Assembly: GCA_963848085.1 (NCBI GenBank)
Contig: CAWKCE010000003.1
Coordinates: forward strand, 558,001-622,000
Direction of reading: 5' to 3'
DNA from: CAWKCE01 sp032127035
GTDB taxonomy: Bacteria; Actinomycetota; Actinomycetes; JAHEKZ01
Length of the DNA: 64,000 nt
Shown here: one piece after another, positions 44,084 to 52,946 of the stretch
Position numbering within the stretch: the first letter of the stretch is position 1
How the letters are laid out: every line of letters starts with the position of its first letter
Notes under the pieces: generated by a model
What the model was told of the DNA's origin: nothing
Database searches by the model: none
What the model saw: the letters and a program-made list of their open reading frames with translations, nothing else
Made by a program: the position numbers and the translations under genes

Positions 44084-45264
44084 ACCTCCGTCACCGACGG
44101 CTCGCCGTCGCACAGATCTCGCGCACCGAGCTCAAGCGCTACCTGCAGGACCGCATCGCCCTCTTCACCACGTTCTTGATGCCGGTCCTGCTGATCATCC
44201 TCATTGGCTCGGCGGCCGGGTCGGCGCCCGACGAGTTCGTGGTCGGTGTGCTGGACGCGGACGGTTCTGCGACGTCCGAGCAGCTCGTGGCGTCCCTCGA
44301 CGACGCCCGAGCGATCTCGGTGGTGACGTACGACGACGAGCAGGAGCTGCGTCGCGACATCCGGCTCAGCCTTCTGAGCGCTGGCTTGGTGTTCCCCCCG
44401 GGGTTGTCGACGTCGGTCGATGCGGGGGACGAGGTCGCGCTCGGCCTTCTCACCACCCAGGCCGACCAGTCCGCCCCGTCAGTGATCGCCGCGGTCAACG
44501 GGGCCGTCGCCGACGAGGGCGGCCGGCTCGCGGCCGCGGTGTTCGTCGAGCAGCAGACGTCGAGCTCGCTCGCCGAGGCGCAGGCTGCGGTGGACGCCGT
44601 CGACGGGTCGGTTCCTCCGGCGCAGGTGGAGGTGTCGACGACCGGTACCGCGCGGCAGGAGGACGAGAACGCCTTCACCGGCGCCGCCACCAGCCAGCTC
44701 ACCCTGTTCGTCTTCGCCAACGGCCTCTTCGCGGCGGCGTCACTTGTCGAGTCACGCCGTCTTGGCGTGTCTCGACGGGCGTTGTCGACACCGATCGGCT
44801 CGGGGACGCTCCTGACCGGGCTCGCCGGCGGCCGCTTCTCGCTCGCCGTGCTCCAAGCCGGGCTCCTCCTGGTGATCGGCGCCCTGTGGTTCGGCGTGGC
44901 TTGGGGGAGTCCGACCGCCACGACCGCGCTGGTCGTCGTGTACTGCCTGGTCGCGACCGGTGCCGGGATGCTGCTCGGGGCAGTGGCGCGCACCGCCGAC
45001 CAAGCCATCGCCATCGGCGTTCCGTTGGCCATCGGGACGGCGATGCTCGGCGGCACGATGTGGCCACTCGACGTTGTCGGCCCCGTGATGCGCGTGATCG
45101 GGCACGTCATGCCGCAGGCCTGGGCGATGGACGCCTGGTCGGCCATCGTGAATGACGGCGCCGGTTTGTCCGACGTGGCTCTCGAGATTGCCGTTCTCGC
45201 CGGATACGCGCTGGCGTTCCTGGTCGCGGGCAGCTGGGCGCTGCAGCGGAAGCTGACGCACTAG
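44080..45264 (+). CDS. ABC-2 exporter permease subunit 2
   Basis: The 394-residue product has the same plan as its upstream neighbour: helix at about 25-45, extracytoplasmic domain, then helices from about residue 205 with LTLFVFANGLFAAASLVE and ESRRLGVSRRALSTPI. TMWPLDVVGPVMRVIGHVMP near residue 327 is the usual ABC-2 signature region. The GTG overlaps the upstream stop, so a heterodimer is likely. The substrate is unknown. Confidence 0.85.
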   Translation: MNLRHRRLAVAQISRTELKRYLQDRIALFTTFLMPVLLIILIGSAAGSAPDEFVVGVLDADGSATSEQLVASLDDARAISVVTYDDEQELRRDIRLSLLSAGLVFPPGLSTSVDAGDEVALGLLTTQADQSAPSVIAAVNGAVADEGGRLAAAVFVEQQTSSSLAEAQAAVDAVDGSVPPAQVEVSTTGTARQEDENAFTGAATSQLTLFVFANGLFAAASLVESRRLGVSRRALSTPIGSGTLLTGLAGGRFSLAVLQAGLLLVIGALWFGVAWGSPTATTALVVVYCLVATGAGMLLGAVARTADQAIAIGVPLAIGTAMLGGTMWPLDVVGPVMRVIGHVMPQAWAMDAWSAIVNDGAGLSDVALEIAVLAGYALAFLVAGSWALQRKLTH

Positions 45265-45293
45265 CGCGCTCGCCCCCCCGCTCTCCTCGGAGT

Positions 45294-45341
45294 GTGCACT
45301 CGACGTCGACATCACTCCTGTGCGGGTGCACTCGGCGGTTA
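45294..45341. repeat. GTGCAC repeat cluster 4 (two cores, 32 bp apart)
   Basis: GTGCACTCGACG at 45294 and GTGCACTCGGCG at 45326 are 32 bp apart, between the permease stop and the GNAT start. The second copy ends about 10 bp before the GNAT GTG codon. Confidence 0.8.
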
Positions 45342-45351
45342 GGGTCGCCCG

Positions 45352-46146
45352 GTGGACGCGGTGCCGGAGCGTGCGGGGATGGTCGAGCTGGTGGTGGATG
45401 GGCGGCCGATGCTGCGGTACCTGCGGGGGGACGGGGAGCACCCTCTCGCCGACCTCGCCCGCGTGCTCGCCCCCGTCGATCAGGCGGTGCCGGCGGTGCT
45501 TCGTGAGCTCGCGGGCTGGCAGATCGCGACCGACGACCGCGAGCTCGAGCAGGGGCTGGTCCAAGGCGGCGCCACTCTCGTCCGTCATGCGCACGTGCTC
45601 TCGTTCGACCTCGCGGCCGACGTCGGCCGCGTTGACGCGGCGTGGGCACAGCCGGCGCTCGCCGAGTCGCTGCGCCTCACCGGCGTCGACCGCCCGGCCG
45701 CCGCGCTCGCGGCCGTCGAGCTCGCTGCCTTCCCGCCGGGTCATCCGGACCACGAGTCCACCGTCGACTCGCACGCGGAGCAGATGCTGCAGGGGCTCCT
45801 CGACGGGACCACGGTCGGTCCGTTCCTGCCGGCGGCGTCGGGACTCGTCCTCGACGGTGAGCGTGTCGTGGCCTTCCTGCTGGCCAATCGCATGCCCGGC
45901 GACCCGCCGCTCGGAGGCCCGTGGCTGAGCGACGTCGCTCGCGATCCCGACCCCGACTACCGCGGCGTGGGGACGGCGCTCGTCCGCCGGGCGCTCACCG
46001 TGCTGGCCGAGGCCGGGGAACCGGCGTTCGGACTTGCCGTGTCCGAGGGCAACCCCGCCCGCGGCCTGTACGAGTCGCTGGGCTTCCGGCACCGGCACTC
46101 GGCGCGCCGGCTGCAGCTTCCTGAGTCAGGGGCGGGTGGGGCCTGA
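45352..46146 (+). CDS. GNAT-family N-acetyltransferase
   Basis: This 264-residue protein has a divergent N-terminal half and a C-terminal GNAT domain with LSDVARDPDPDYRGVGTALV then RRALTVLAEAG (acetyl-CoA loop and helix), and the final NPARGLYESLGFRHRHSARR. The acceptor is unknown. GTG is the likely start; an ATG 27 bp downstream is possible. It overlaps the convergent aldo/keto reductase gene by 21 bp. Confidence 0.75.
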   Translation: MDAVPERAGMVELVVDGRPMLRYLRGDGEHPLADLARVLAPVDQAVPAVLRELAGWQIATDDRELEQGLVQGGATLVRHAHVLSFDLAADVGRVDAAWAQPALAESLRLTGVDRPAAALAAVELAAFPPGHPDHESTVDSHAEQMLQGLLDGTTVGPFLPAASGLVLDGERVVAFLLANRMPGDPPLGGPWLSDVARDPDPDYRGVGTALVRRALTVLAEAGEPAFGLAVSEGNPARGLYESLGFRHRHSARRLQLPESGAGGA

Positions 46147-47127
46147 GCCGGCGCCGGATGCGTCGATAGCGGTGGCCACCAGGTCCAGGTCGTCGGCGGT
46201 CAGGTCGAGTGTCCCCGCCGCGAGCCAGCCGCCCACCTGGTCGGGGCGGCGCGCGCCCACGATCGCGGCGGTCACCCCGGGCCAGGCCAGCGTCCAGGCT
46301 GCGGCAGCTGCGGCGGGGCTCACGTCGTGCCTGCGGCCGACCTCGCCCAGGGCCTCGGCGACTGCGAGGTTGGCCGTGAGGTGCGTCGTGAAGTCGTCGT
46401 CGGCTTTGCGCCAGTCGTCGTCCGGCAGAGCTGCCACGCGTTCCGGCGAGAACGCCCCGGTGAGGAGCCCGGCGTGCATGGGGGAGTAGACGATGACCCC
46501 GGTGTCGTGCGCCGCGCACCATGGGAGGACGTCGGCCGCCGGGTCACGCGCGATCGCCGAGAACCCAGGCTGCAGGGTCTCGACGTGACCGAGTGCCTCG
46601 GCCCGGTCGAGCTCGGGGGGTTCGAAGTTCGACAACCCGACCGCGCGGTAGAGACCCTCGTCGCGCATGTCGAGCAGCGCCTGCCAGTAGACCTCGACCT
46701 CGATGCCGTCCTCTGCCGGCCAGTGCATCTGCATCAGGTCGACCGAGTCGGTCCCGAGCCGACGCAGCGACGCGACCACCTGTGTGCGCAGCGTCCCCGG
46801 ATCGCCGGTCGCGATGGACTCCTCCATGCGGTCCTGCGGCTCGACGGGACCGCACTTGGTGAACACGTAGGGCCGGTCCGCGTCGGAGTACACCGACAGC
46901 GCCTCCCGGACGACCTCCTCGCTGTGCCCGTATCCGTACACCCAGGCGGTGTCGACCCAGTTGACCCCGGACTCGACGGCGGTGCGGATGGTGGCGACGG
47001 ACTCCGCGTCGTCCTGCGGGCCCCAGCCGCCGGACCACCCAGTGCCGCCAACAGCCCACGCGCCGAAGCCGACGCGCGTGATGGACATGTGGGTTCGACC
47101 GAACGGAACGGTCGGCAGGTTCGTCAT
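46126..47127 (-). CDS. aldo/keto reductase
   Basis: This 333-residue NADPH-dependent oxidoreductase has a TIM barrel with the tetrad-bearing segments VDTAWVYGYGHSEEVVREAL, YVFTKCGP and MQMHWPAED, and the NADP-binding GVTAAIVGARRPDQV near the C-terminus. AKR enzymes reduce aldehydes and ketones. The start is the ATG at 47127; the much longer open frame above it runs antisense to the next gene. Its 5' end faces the dimethylglycine-dehydrogenase-like gene, 48 bp apart. Confidence 0.85.
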   Translation of the reverse strand: MTNLPTVPFGRTHMSITRVGFGAWAVGGTGWSGGWGPQDDAESVATIRTAVESGVNWVDTAWVYGYGHSEEVVREALSVYSDADRPYVFTKCGPVEPQDRMEESIATGDPGTLRTQVVASLRRLGTDSVDLMQMHWPAEDGIEVEVYWQALLDMRDEGLYRAVGLSNFEPPELDRAEALGHVETLQPGFSAIARDPAADVLPWCAAHDTGVIVYSPMHAGLLTGAFSPERVAALPDDDWRKADDDFTTHLTANLAVAEALGEVGRRHDVSPAAAAAAWTLAWPGVTAAIVGARRPDQVGGWLAAGTLDLTADDLDLVATAIDASGAGSGPTRP

Positions 47128-47175
47128 GTCCGCATCCTCTCCCGAAAGTACTGAACGGCGTGACAGGATCCGGCT

Positions 47176-49695
47176 ATGACTGATGCCACATTCGTCAACC
47201 CCGCCGTCGCCAGCGCCGTCAAGGAGGCCGAGGCCGCTGGGCCTGGGGACCTTCCGACCCGCGCGCAGTACGTCGTGGTCGGGGGTGGCGTCATCGGGAC
47301 GTCGATCGCCTACCACCTGACCAAGCTCGGCGCCAAGGACGTCCTTCTTCTTGAGCGCCAACAGCTGACGTCCGGGACGACATGGCACGCCGCCGGGCTG
47401 ATCGCGTCCGGAGGGACGATCGACGAGGACTTCGCGTGGATGGTGCGCTACTCGCGTGACCTGTACGAGCGGATCGAGCAGGAGACGGGCCTGTCCACCG
47501 GGTTCAAAGCCTGTGGCTACCTGCAGCTGGCGACAACGAAACGACGCTTCCAGTCGTACCGACGCGAGACCGACTTTCTCAACGCGTACGGCGTCGACAA
47601 GCGCGTCCTGAGCCCGGCCGAGGTCGCTGACCTTGTGCCGCACGTGAAGACAGACGACGTGATCGGGGGTTTCTACACTCCCGACGAAGGGCGGGCCAAC
47701 CCGGTCGACGTGGCGATGTCCATGGCGCGGGGTGCACGCATGGGTGGCGCCCGGATCGTGGAGAACTGCGAGGTCACCGGCTTCCTCACCAGCGACGGCG
47801 TCTGCACCGGTGTGAAGACCGAGCGTGGGGATGTCGAGGCCGACCGCGTCGTCCTCGCGTCCGGTCTGTGGGGTCGCGAGCTCGCGGCGAAGGCGGGCGT
47901 GCTGGTCCCGCTGCAGGCCGCGGAGCACGAGTACCTGCTCACCGAGCCCATCGACTGGGTGACTCCGGACATGCCCATCGTCGAGGACCCGGAGAGCTAC
48001 GCGTACTTCCGGGAGGAGGTCGGTGGCCTGCTCGTCGGCCTGTTCGAGCCGGTCGCCAAGCCCTGGTCGCTCGACGGCACCCCGAAGGACTCCGCCTTTG
48101 CGGTGCTGCCGCCGGACTGGGAGCGGCTGACGCCGTTCCTGGAGACGGCGATGGAACGTTTCCCTGGCCTGTCGGACGTCGGCATCCGCACGCTGTTCGC
48201 TGGGCCGGAGAGCTTCACCGACGACCTCACGCCGATGATGGGTGAGGCGCCGGAGCTGAAGAACCTGTACCTGGCCTGCGGGATGAACTCCGTGGGCATC
48301 CTCTTCGGCGGCGGGATGGGTCACGTCGTCGCACAGTGGCTGGTCGACGGCGTGTGCCCGATCGACGTCACCCACGTCGCAGTCGACCGCACGCACCACT
48401 ACCAGGCGACGCGCCGCTTCCGGGCCGAGCGGACGGTGGAACGTCTCGGACTGCTCCTGAACGACGGCGCCTGGCCGAACTGGCAGCCGCGCACTGCCCG
48501 CAACGTTCGCCGCTCACCGCTGCACGACCAGCACGTGGCCGACGGCGCCTACTTTGGGGTGTCGGCCGGCTGGGAGTACGCCGACTGGTACGGCGAGCCG
48601 GGTACCGCGCCCACCGTGGAGTGGGGCTTCGCCCGCGGCGAGGCGTTCGAGCGCACCAAGGTGGAGTCGCTCAACATGCGCGAGAACGTCGGCGCGATCG
48701 ACGTGTCGTTGATGAGCAAGTTTGAGGTCGCCGGCCCCCACGCGGCGGCCGTGCTCAACCGCATCTGCACCAACGACGTCGACGTCGCGGTCGGACGCCT
48801 GGTCTACAGCCCCTGGCTCAATGAGCAGGGCGGGATCATCGCCGATGGCACGATCACGCGGCTGGCCGAGGACCGATACCTCGTCATGGTGTCCGACGTG
48901 ATCCACCGTCGTGTCCCGGCCTGGATCAAGACCCAGACCCGCGACGACGAGGTCGTCGTCGTCACCGACGTCACCTCGGGTTCGGCCCTGCTGTCCGTGC
49001 AAGGGCCGAAGTCGCGGGAGCTGCTGCAGCGGCTGAGCCCCGACGACTGGTCGAACGAGGCGTTCCCCTACCTGACCGCGCAGAACATCGAGCTCGGGTA
49101 CACGCCGCTGCTCGCGCTCCGCGTCACCTACGTCGGCGAGCTCGGGTGGGACCTGATGGTGCCCACCGAGTTCGCGGCGACCCTCTACGACCAGCTCAAG
49201 GAGGTCGGCGGCGACCTTGGGTTCCGCCCGACCGGAATGTCGTCGCTGTCCAGCATGAGGCTGGAGAAGGCGTACCGGGACATGGGCCACGACATCGACA
49301 GCAAGGACAACCCGCTGGAGGCCGGGCTTGGTTTCACGGTCGCCTGGGACAAGCCGGGCGGTTTCGTCGGTCGCGATGCTTCGCTGGTAGCCAAGGAGGC
49401 AGGGCCACCGAAGCGCCGTCTCGTGCAGTTCCTGCTGTCCGACCCGGCGCTCGACCTGTTCGGGGGCGAGCCGCTGTACTGCGACGGCGAGCATGTGGGC
49501 TACCTGAGCGTCGGCGCGTTCGGTCACACACTCGGTGGCGCTGTGGGCCTCGGAATGGTCGAGCGCGACCGGCCGATTCCGGCGGCCGAGATCGCGGCAG
49601 GTTCCTGGCAGGTCACGGTGCAGGGGGAGCGGACCGACGCGACCGCGTCGCTGCGCCCGATGTTCGACCCGGACCGAACCCGCCCGAACTCCTGA
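47176..49695 (+). CDS. dimethylglycine dehydrogenase-like FAD/GcvT fusion protein
   Basis: The 839-residue protein has an FAD Rossmann motif VVVGGGVIGTSIAYHLTK (about 33-50) and the covalent-FAD histidine His71 in GTTWHAAGL. The oxidase domain runs to about 400, an FAO-middle segment to about 460, and an aminomethyltransferase domain with C-terminal barrel (about 463-830) contains AGLGFTVAWDKPGGFVG. It would demethylate dimethylglycine or sarcosine and charge tetrahydrofolate. It is a full-length paralogue of the gene at 1-2082. Betaine breakdown is the usual context. Confidence 0.9.
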   Translation: MTDATFVNPAVASAVKEAEAAGPGDLPTRAQYVVVGGGVIGTSIAYHLTKLGAKDVLLLERQQLTSGTTWHAAGLIASGGTIDEDFAWMVRYSRDLYERIEQETGLSTGFKACGYLQLATTKRRFQSYRRETDFLNAYGVDKRVLSPAEVADLVPHVKTDDVIGGFYTPDEGRANPVDVAMSMARGARMGGARIVENCEVTGFLTSDGVCTGVKTERGDVEADRVVLASGLWGRELAAKAGVLVPLQAAEHEYLLTEPIDWVTPDMPIVEDPESYAYFREEVGGLLVGLFEPVAKPWSLDGTPKDSAFAVLPPDWERLTPFLETAMERFPGLSDVGIRTLFAGPESFTDDLTPMMGEAPELKNLYLACGMNSVGILFGGGMGHVVAQWLVDGVCPIDVTHVAVDRTHHYQATRRFRAERTVERLGLLLNDGAWPNWQPRTARNVRRSPLHDQHVADGAYFGVSAGWEYADWYGEPGTAPTVEWGFARGEAFERTKVESLNMRENVGAIDVSLMSKFEVAGPHAAAVLNRICTNDVDVAVGRLVYSPWLNEQGGIIADGTITRLAEDRYLVMVSDVIHRRVPAWIKTQTRDDEVVVVTDVTSGSALLSVQGPKSRELLQRLSPDDWSNEAFPYLTAQNIELGYTPLLALRVTYVGELGWDLMVPTEFAATLYDQLKEVGGDLGFRPTGMSSLSSMRLEKAYRDMGHDIDSKDNPLEAGLGFTVAWDKPGGFVGRDASLVAKEAGPPKRRLVQFLLSDPALDLFGGEPLYCDGEHVGYLSVGAFGHTLGGAVGLGMVERDRPIPAAEIAAGSWQVTVQGERTDATASLRPMFDPDRTRPNS

Positions 49696-49747
49696 GCGGT
49701 TCGGCGACAGCCCCGACCAGCGTTCGCCGAGCGCCTACGGTGTCCGC

Positions 49748-50860
49748 ATGACGCTGCACCCCGAGACCGTTGCTGTCACGGCGGGTCGCCCGCACGGGCC
49801 GGGGGACCCGTTGAACGTGCCGCTCACGCCGGCGTCCACCTACCGGGCGGGTGGCGTCATCTACGGCCGCGACGGCAACCCGTCGTGGACTGCTCTTGAG
49901 GAGACCATCGGCCGTCTCGAGCATGGGCGGGCCACCGCGTTCGCGTCCGGCCTGGCTGCCACGGCGGCAGTTCTCGACTGTCTTCCGGCGGGTGCGGTCG
50001 TCGTGGCGCATCACGCGCCGTACCACGGGGTCGGCGACCAGCTCGAGGAGCGCTCCCGTCGCGGACAGATCCAGCTGCGCTCGGTGGACCTCACTGACCT
50101 GTCCGCGGCGGGGGGCGCCGTCGCGGAGGCTGACCTGGTGTGGGCCGAGACCCCGAGCAACCCGCTGGTCGACGTGTCCGACATTGCCGCTCTGGCGGAC
50201 CTCGCGCACCGCGCCGGAGCCCGCCTGGTGGTCGACAGCACCTTCGCGTCGCCGATGCTGCAGCAGCCGTTGCTGTTGGGGGCAGACGTCGTGGTCCACT
50301 CGGGAACCAAGCTGATTGGCGGCCACTCCGACCTGCTGCTGGGGCTGGTCGTCACCGGCGACCCAGCGTGGACTGACCGCTACGAACAGCACCGGCAGGG
50401 AAACGGCGCGGTACCGGGAGCGCTGGAGACATTCCTCGCACTGCGAGGTCTGCGCACCCTGCCGGTGCGGCTGGCCCGGATGCAGGCGTCAGCGACCTCG
50501 TTGGCCGAACAGCTGGCCTGCCACCCCTGCGTCACGCGGGTGCGGTACCCCGGCCGGGCAGACCATCCCGGCCACGCAGTCGCGGCGCGGCAGATGAGCG
50601 GCTACGGCTCGATGCTGTCGTTCGACACCGTCGGGGACGCGGCGACGGCCGATACCGTCGTCGACGCGCTGCGCGTCGTGGTCCACGCGACCAGCCTGGG
50701 CGGCGTCGAGACCTTGGCCGAGCGTCGGGCGCGCTACCCCGCGGAGGCGGGTCGGGGGACACCTGCGACGTTGATCCGTCTGTCCGTGGGTCTGGAACAC
50801 GTGGCCGACTTGTGGGCTGACCTGTCGCAGGCACTCGACGGAGCCCTTCACAATGGGTGA
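49748..50860 (+). CDS. PLP enzyme of the trans-sulfuration (Cys/Met metabolism) family
   Basis: The 370-residue product has PLNVPLTPASTYRAGG, the substrate/PLP segment FASGLAATAAVLDCLP (about 65-80), ETPSNPLVDVSDI (134-146), Asp163 in VVDSTFASPMLQQPL and the PLP lysine Lys188 in HSGTKLIGGHSDLLLG. The late segment SLGGVETLAERRARYP is also typical. Cystathionine gamma-synthase/lyase or methionine gamma-lyase activities are possible. The usual SxTK becomes SGTK. It stands 52 bp after the dehydrogenase gene and may be co-transcribed. Confidence 0.8.
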   Translation: MTLHPETVAVTAGRPHGPGDPLNVPLTPASTYRAGGVIYGRDGNPSWTALEETIGRLEHGRATAFASGLAATAAVLDCLPAGAVVVAHHAPYHGVGDQLEERSRRGQIQLRSVDLTDLSAAGGAVAEADLVWAETPSNPLVDVSDIAALADLAHRAGARLVVDSTFASPMLQQPLLLGADVVVHSGTKLIGGHSDLLLGLVVTGDPAWTDRYEQHRQGNGAVPGALETFLALRGLRTLPVRLARMQASATSLAEQLACHPCVTRVRYPGRADHPGHAVAARQMSGYGSMLSFDTVGDAATADTVVDALRVVVHATSLGGVETLAERRARYPAEAGRGTPATLIRLSVGLEHVADLWADLSQALDGALHNG

Positions 50861-50886
50861 GCCCGACTCCCGCTGAGAGGTTGCTG

Positions 50887-51447
50887 ATGGTCCGCCTTGC
50901 CCTCCCGCCGCTGGTGGGACTGTCCGTGGTGCTCGTACTGTCCGCCTGCTCGTCCGCGTCCGATCCCAGCGTCAGCCCCGCCGCGGCCGGCCAGATCGAC
51001 GGGTTGGTGACCTACACCGACCTCGCGCGCGACCACGTCGACAGCGAAGTGGACTACCCGCAGCTGCCCCCTGTCGGGGGAGCGCACGATCCAGCCTGGC
51101 TGACGTGTACGGGCACGGTCTACGACGAGCCGGTGCGGGACGAGAACGCGGTGCACTCGATGGAGCACGGTGCGGTGTGGGTCACCTACCAGCCGGACCT
51201 CCCGAAGGACCAGGTCGCAGCGCTGGCGGGCGTGGTGGAAGGAACGCCGTACTCGCTCCTCAGCCCTTACCCGGGGATCGACAGCCCGGTGGTACTGACC
51301 GCGTGGGGTGTCCAGCTGAGTGTGGACTCGGCGACGGACCAGAGGGTGGCGGAGTTCGTCGCCGAGTTCGCCAACGGTCCGCAGACCCCCGAACCCGGCG
51401 CGTCGTGCGACGGTGGCGTCGAGATGGGCGACACCCACAGCGGGTGA
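50887..51447 (+). CDS. DUF3105 lipoprotein
   Basis: This 186-residue exported lipoprotein has a perfect lipobox LSAC (Cys21). Its body carries VDYPQLPPVGGAHDPAWLTC, HSMEHGAVWVTYQPDLP and LLSPYPGIDSPVVLTAWG, the phrases I know from DUF3105. The HSMEHGAV histidines suggest a metal site. I chose the ATG at 50887, preceded by GAGAGG, rather than a GTG at 50857 overlapping the previous gene. Confidence 0.8.
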   Translation: MVRLALPPLVGLSVVLVLSACSSASDPSVSPAAAGQIDGLVTYTDLARDHVDSEVDYPQLPPVGGAHDPAWLTCTGTVYDEPVRDENAVHSMEHGAVWVTYQPDLPKDQVAALAGVVEGTPYSLLSPYPGIDSPVVLTAWGVQLSVDSATDQRVAEFVAEFANGPQTPEPGASCDGGVEMGDTHSG

Positions 51448-51457
51448 TCCCCGCGGT

Positions 51458-51502
51458 GTGCACTCGACGGCCCAGGGTGACCTGGGGGTGTGCACTCGGC
51501 GG
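51458..51502. repeat. GTGCAC repeat cluster 5 (two cores, 32 bp apart)
   Basis: GTGCACTCGACG at 51458 and GTGCACTCGGCG at 51490 are 32 bp apart. They fill the short gap between the convergent DUF3105 and flavoprotein genes. Confidence 0.8.
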
Positions 51503-52891
51503 TCAGTGGCCGGTGAGGAGGGTCATCGCCTTGTCAAGCACTCGCGAGGGGCGCCCGCTGCGCTCCTCCACCGCGTCGACGGCCGCCGCCAGCTTGAACC
51601 CGGCGTTCACACCGACCCAGCGCAGCGGTTCCGGCTCGAACCGGCGAGCCGGGTGGTTGACCCACGGCAGGGTCGTCAGGTCGGAGTCGGCGCCGGTCAC
51701 CAGGTCGGCAAGGGTCCGCCCGGCCAGGTTGGTCAGCGTGACGCCGTCGCCGCTGTAGCCGCCCGCGGATGCCAGGCCGGTGGCCGGGTCGTACTGCACC
51801 GACGCGAACCAGTCGCGCGGGACGCCGAGCACGCCACCCCACCGGTGTGTGACCTGCGCGTCGTGCAGGGCGGGGAAGAACTCCACCAGGGTGCGGCGGA
51901 GCTGCTCGTGGACCCGCCCCGGGTGCTCGAACGCGGGGTCGATGCGTGACCCCAGGTGGTACGGGGCTCCGCGGCCACCGAACGCGATGCGGTTGTCTGC
52001 CGTGCGTTGGCCGTAGATGAGGAAGCGTCGGTCGTCGTTGAAGGTCTGGCGACCAGACCAGCCGACCTCGTCCCAGAACGACTGGGGCAACGGCTCGGTG
52101 GCGATCATCAAGGAGTAGACGGGCAGCAACGTGCGGCGGTGTCCGTCCAGCGACGGGGTGTACCCCTCGAGCGCGCGCACCACGACGTCGGCACGGACCG
52201 AGCCGTGGTCTGTGCGCACGACCCCGGGCTCGATAGCGGTGACGGTGGTGCCTTCGTGCACGACCACGCCGAGCCGTTCCACGACATCGGCGAGTCCCCG
52301 CACCAGCCGCGCGGGGTGGATCGCCGCGCAGTGCGGGTCGTAGAGCGCTCCGAAGACTCCGTCCGCGCCGATCTGGGTACGTGCCTCGGACCGGTCGAGC
52401 CACCGCAGGTCCTGCTCGGTGCGTCCCCAGGCCCGGGCATCTGAGAGCTCGGCGTGCAGCCGTTCCACCTGGAGCGGCGAGCGGGCCAGACGGAGGTAGC
52501 CACCCTTGACGTAGTGAGCCTCGATGCCCTCGTCGGCGGCGACGCGGCCGACCTCGTCGACCGAGTCGTCGGCCGCCTTCTGCAGCGCGAGGGCGCCGTC
52601 TCGCGAGGATGCCTCGGCCACCTTGTCCAAGCCCATGGGGAGCAGGTTGGAGGCCCACCCTCCGTTGCGCCCGGAGGCACCGAACCCGGCGAACTCCTTC
52701 TCCAGGACCACCACGCGGAGCCCGGGATCGCGGCGCATCAGGTAGTACGCGGTCCACAGTCCGGTGAACCCGCCACCGACCACCGCGACGTCGTACTGGG
52801 CGTCGCCGGGCAGGGGCTTGCGGTCGGTCTCGAGCGCTCCGTCCGGCAGCGTGTCGTGCCAGAGGGACAGCGATCGGCGGTCGGTGGTCAC
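51503..52891 (-). CDS. FAD-dependent amine oxidoreductase, PuuB/DadA-like
   Basis: This 462-residue cytoplasmic flavoprotein has the Rossmann motif DVAVVGGGFTGLWTAYYL (about 34-51), VVLEKEFAGFGASGRNGGW (about 61-79) and the C-terminal TGLASAGGYSGDGVTLTNLA. The FGASGRNGG wording and overall size match gamma-glutamylputrescine oxidases and related glycine/D-amino-acid oxidases. A TetR regulator and a DMT exporter are divergent. A link to polyamine breakdown is inferred from the agmatine deiminase and decarboxylase elsewhere in the window. Confidence 0.8.
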   Translation of the reverse strand: MTTDRRSLSLWHDTLPDGALETDRKPLPGDAQYDVAVVGGGFTGLWTAYYLMRRDPGLRVVVLEKEFAGFGASGRNGGWASNLLPMGLDKVAEASSRDGALALQKAADDSVDEVGRVAADEGIEAHYVKGGYLRLARSPLQVERLHAELSDARAWGRTEQDLRWLDRSEARTQIGADGVFGALYDPHCAAIHPARLVRGLADVVERLGVVVHEGTTVTAIEPGVVRTDHGSVRADVVVRALEGYTPSLDGHRRTLLPVYSLMIATEPLPQSFWDEVGWSGRQTFNDDRRFLIYGQRTADNRIAFGGRGAPYHLGSRIDPAFEHPGRVHEQLRRTLVEFFPALHDAQVTHRWGGVLGVPRDWFASVQYDPATGLASAGGYSGDGVTLTNLAGRTLADLVTGADSDLTTLPWVNHPARRFEPEPLRWVGVNAGFKLAAAVDAVEERSGRPSRVLDKAMTLLTGH

Positions 52892-52917
52892 GGAAACCCC
52901 TCATCGTGGTGGCTTTT

Positions 52918-52933
52918 TCGTACGAGATTACGA
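52918..52933. promoter_or_regulatory. TetR operator candidate
   Basis: TCGTACGAGATTACGA is an inverted repeat (TCGTA-N6-TACGA) in the 55-bp gap between the divergent flavoprotein and TetR genes, 13 bp before the TetR ATG. It is also the most AT-rich stretch of this neighbourhood, so it overlaps the likely promoters. Size and position suit a TetR dimer. Confidence 0.5.
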
Positions 52934-52946
52934 TATACAGTCGCGC

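Noticed and set aside
49696..49747. SAM riboswitch before the trans-sulfuration-type gene
   Set aside because: The gap is only 52 bp and has none of the conserved riboswitch core.
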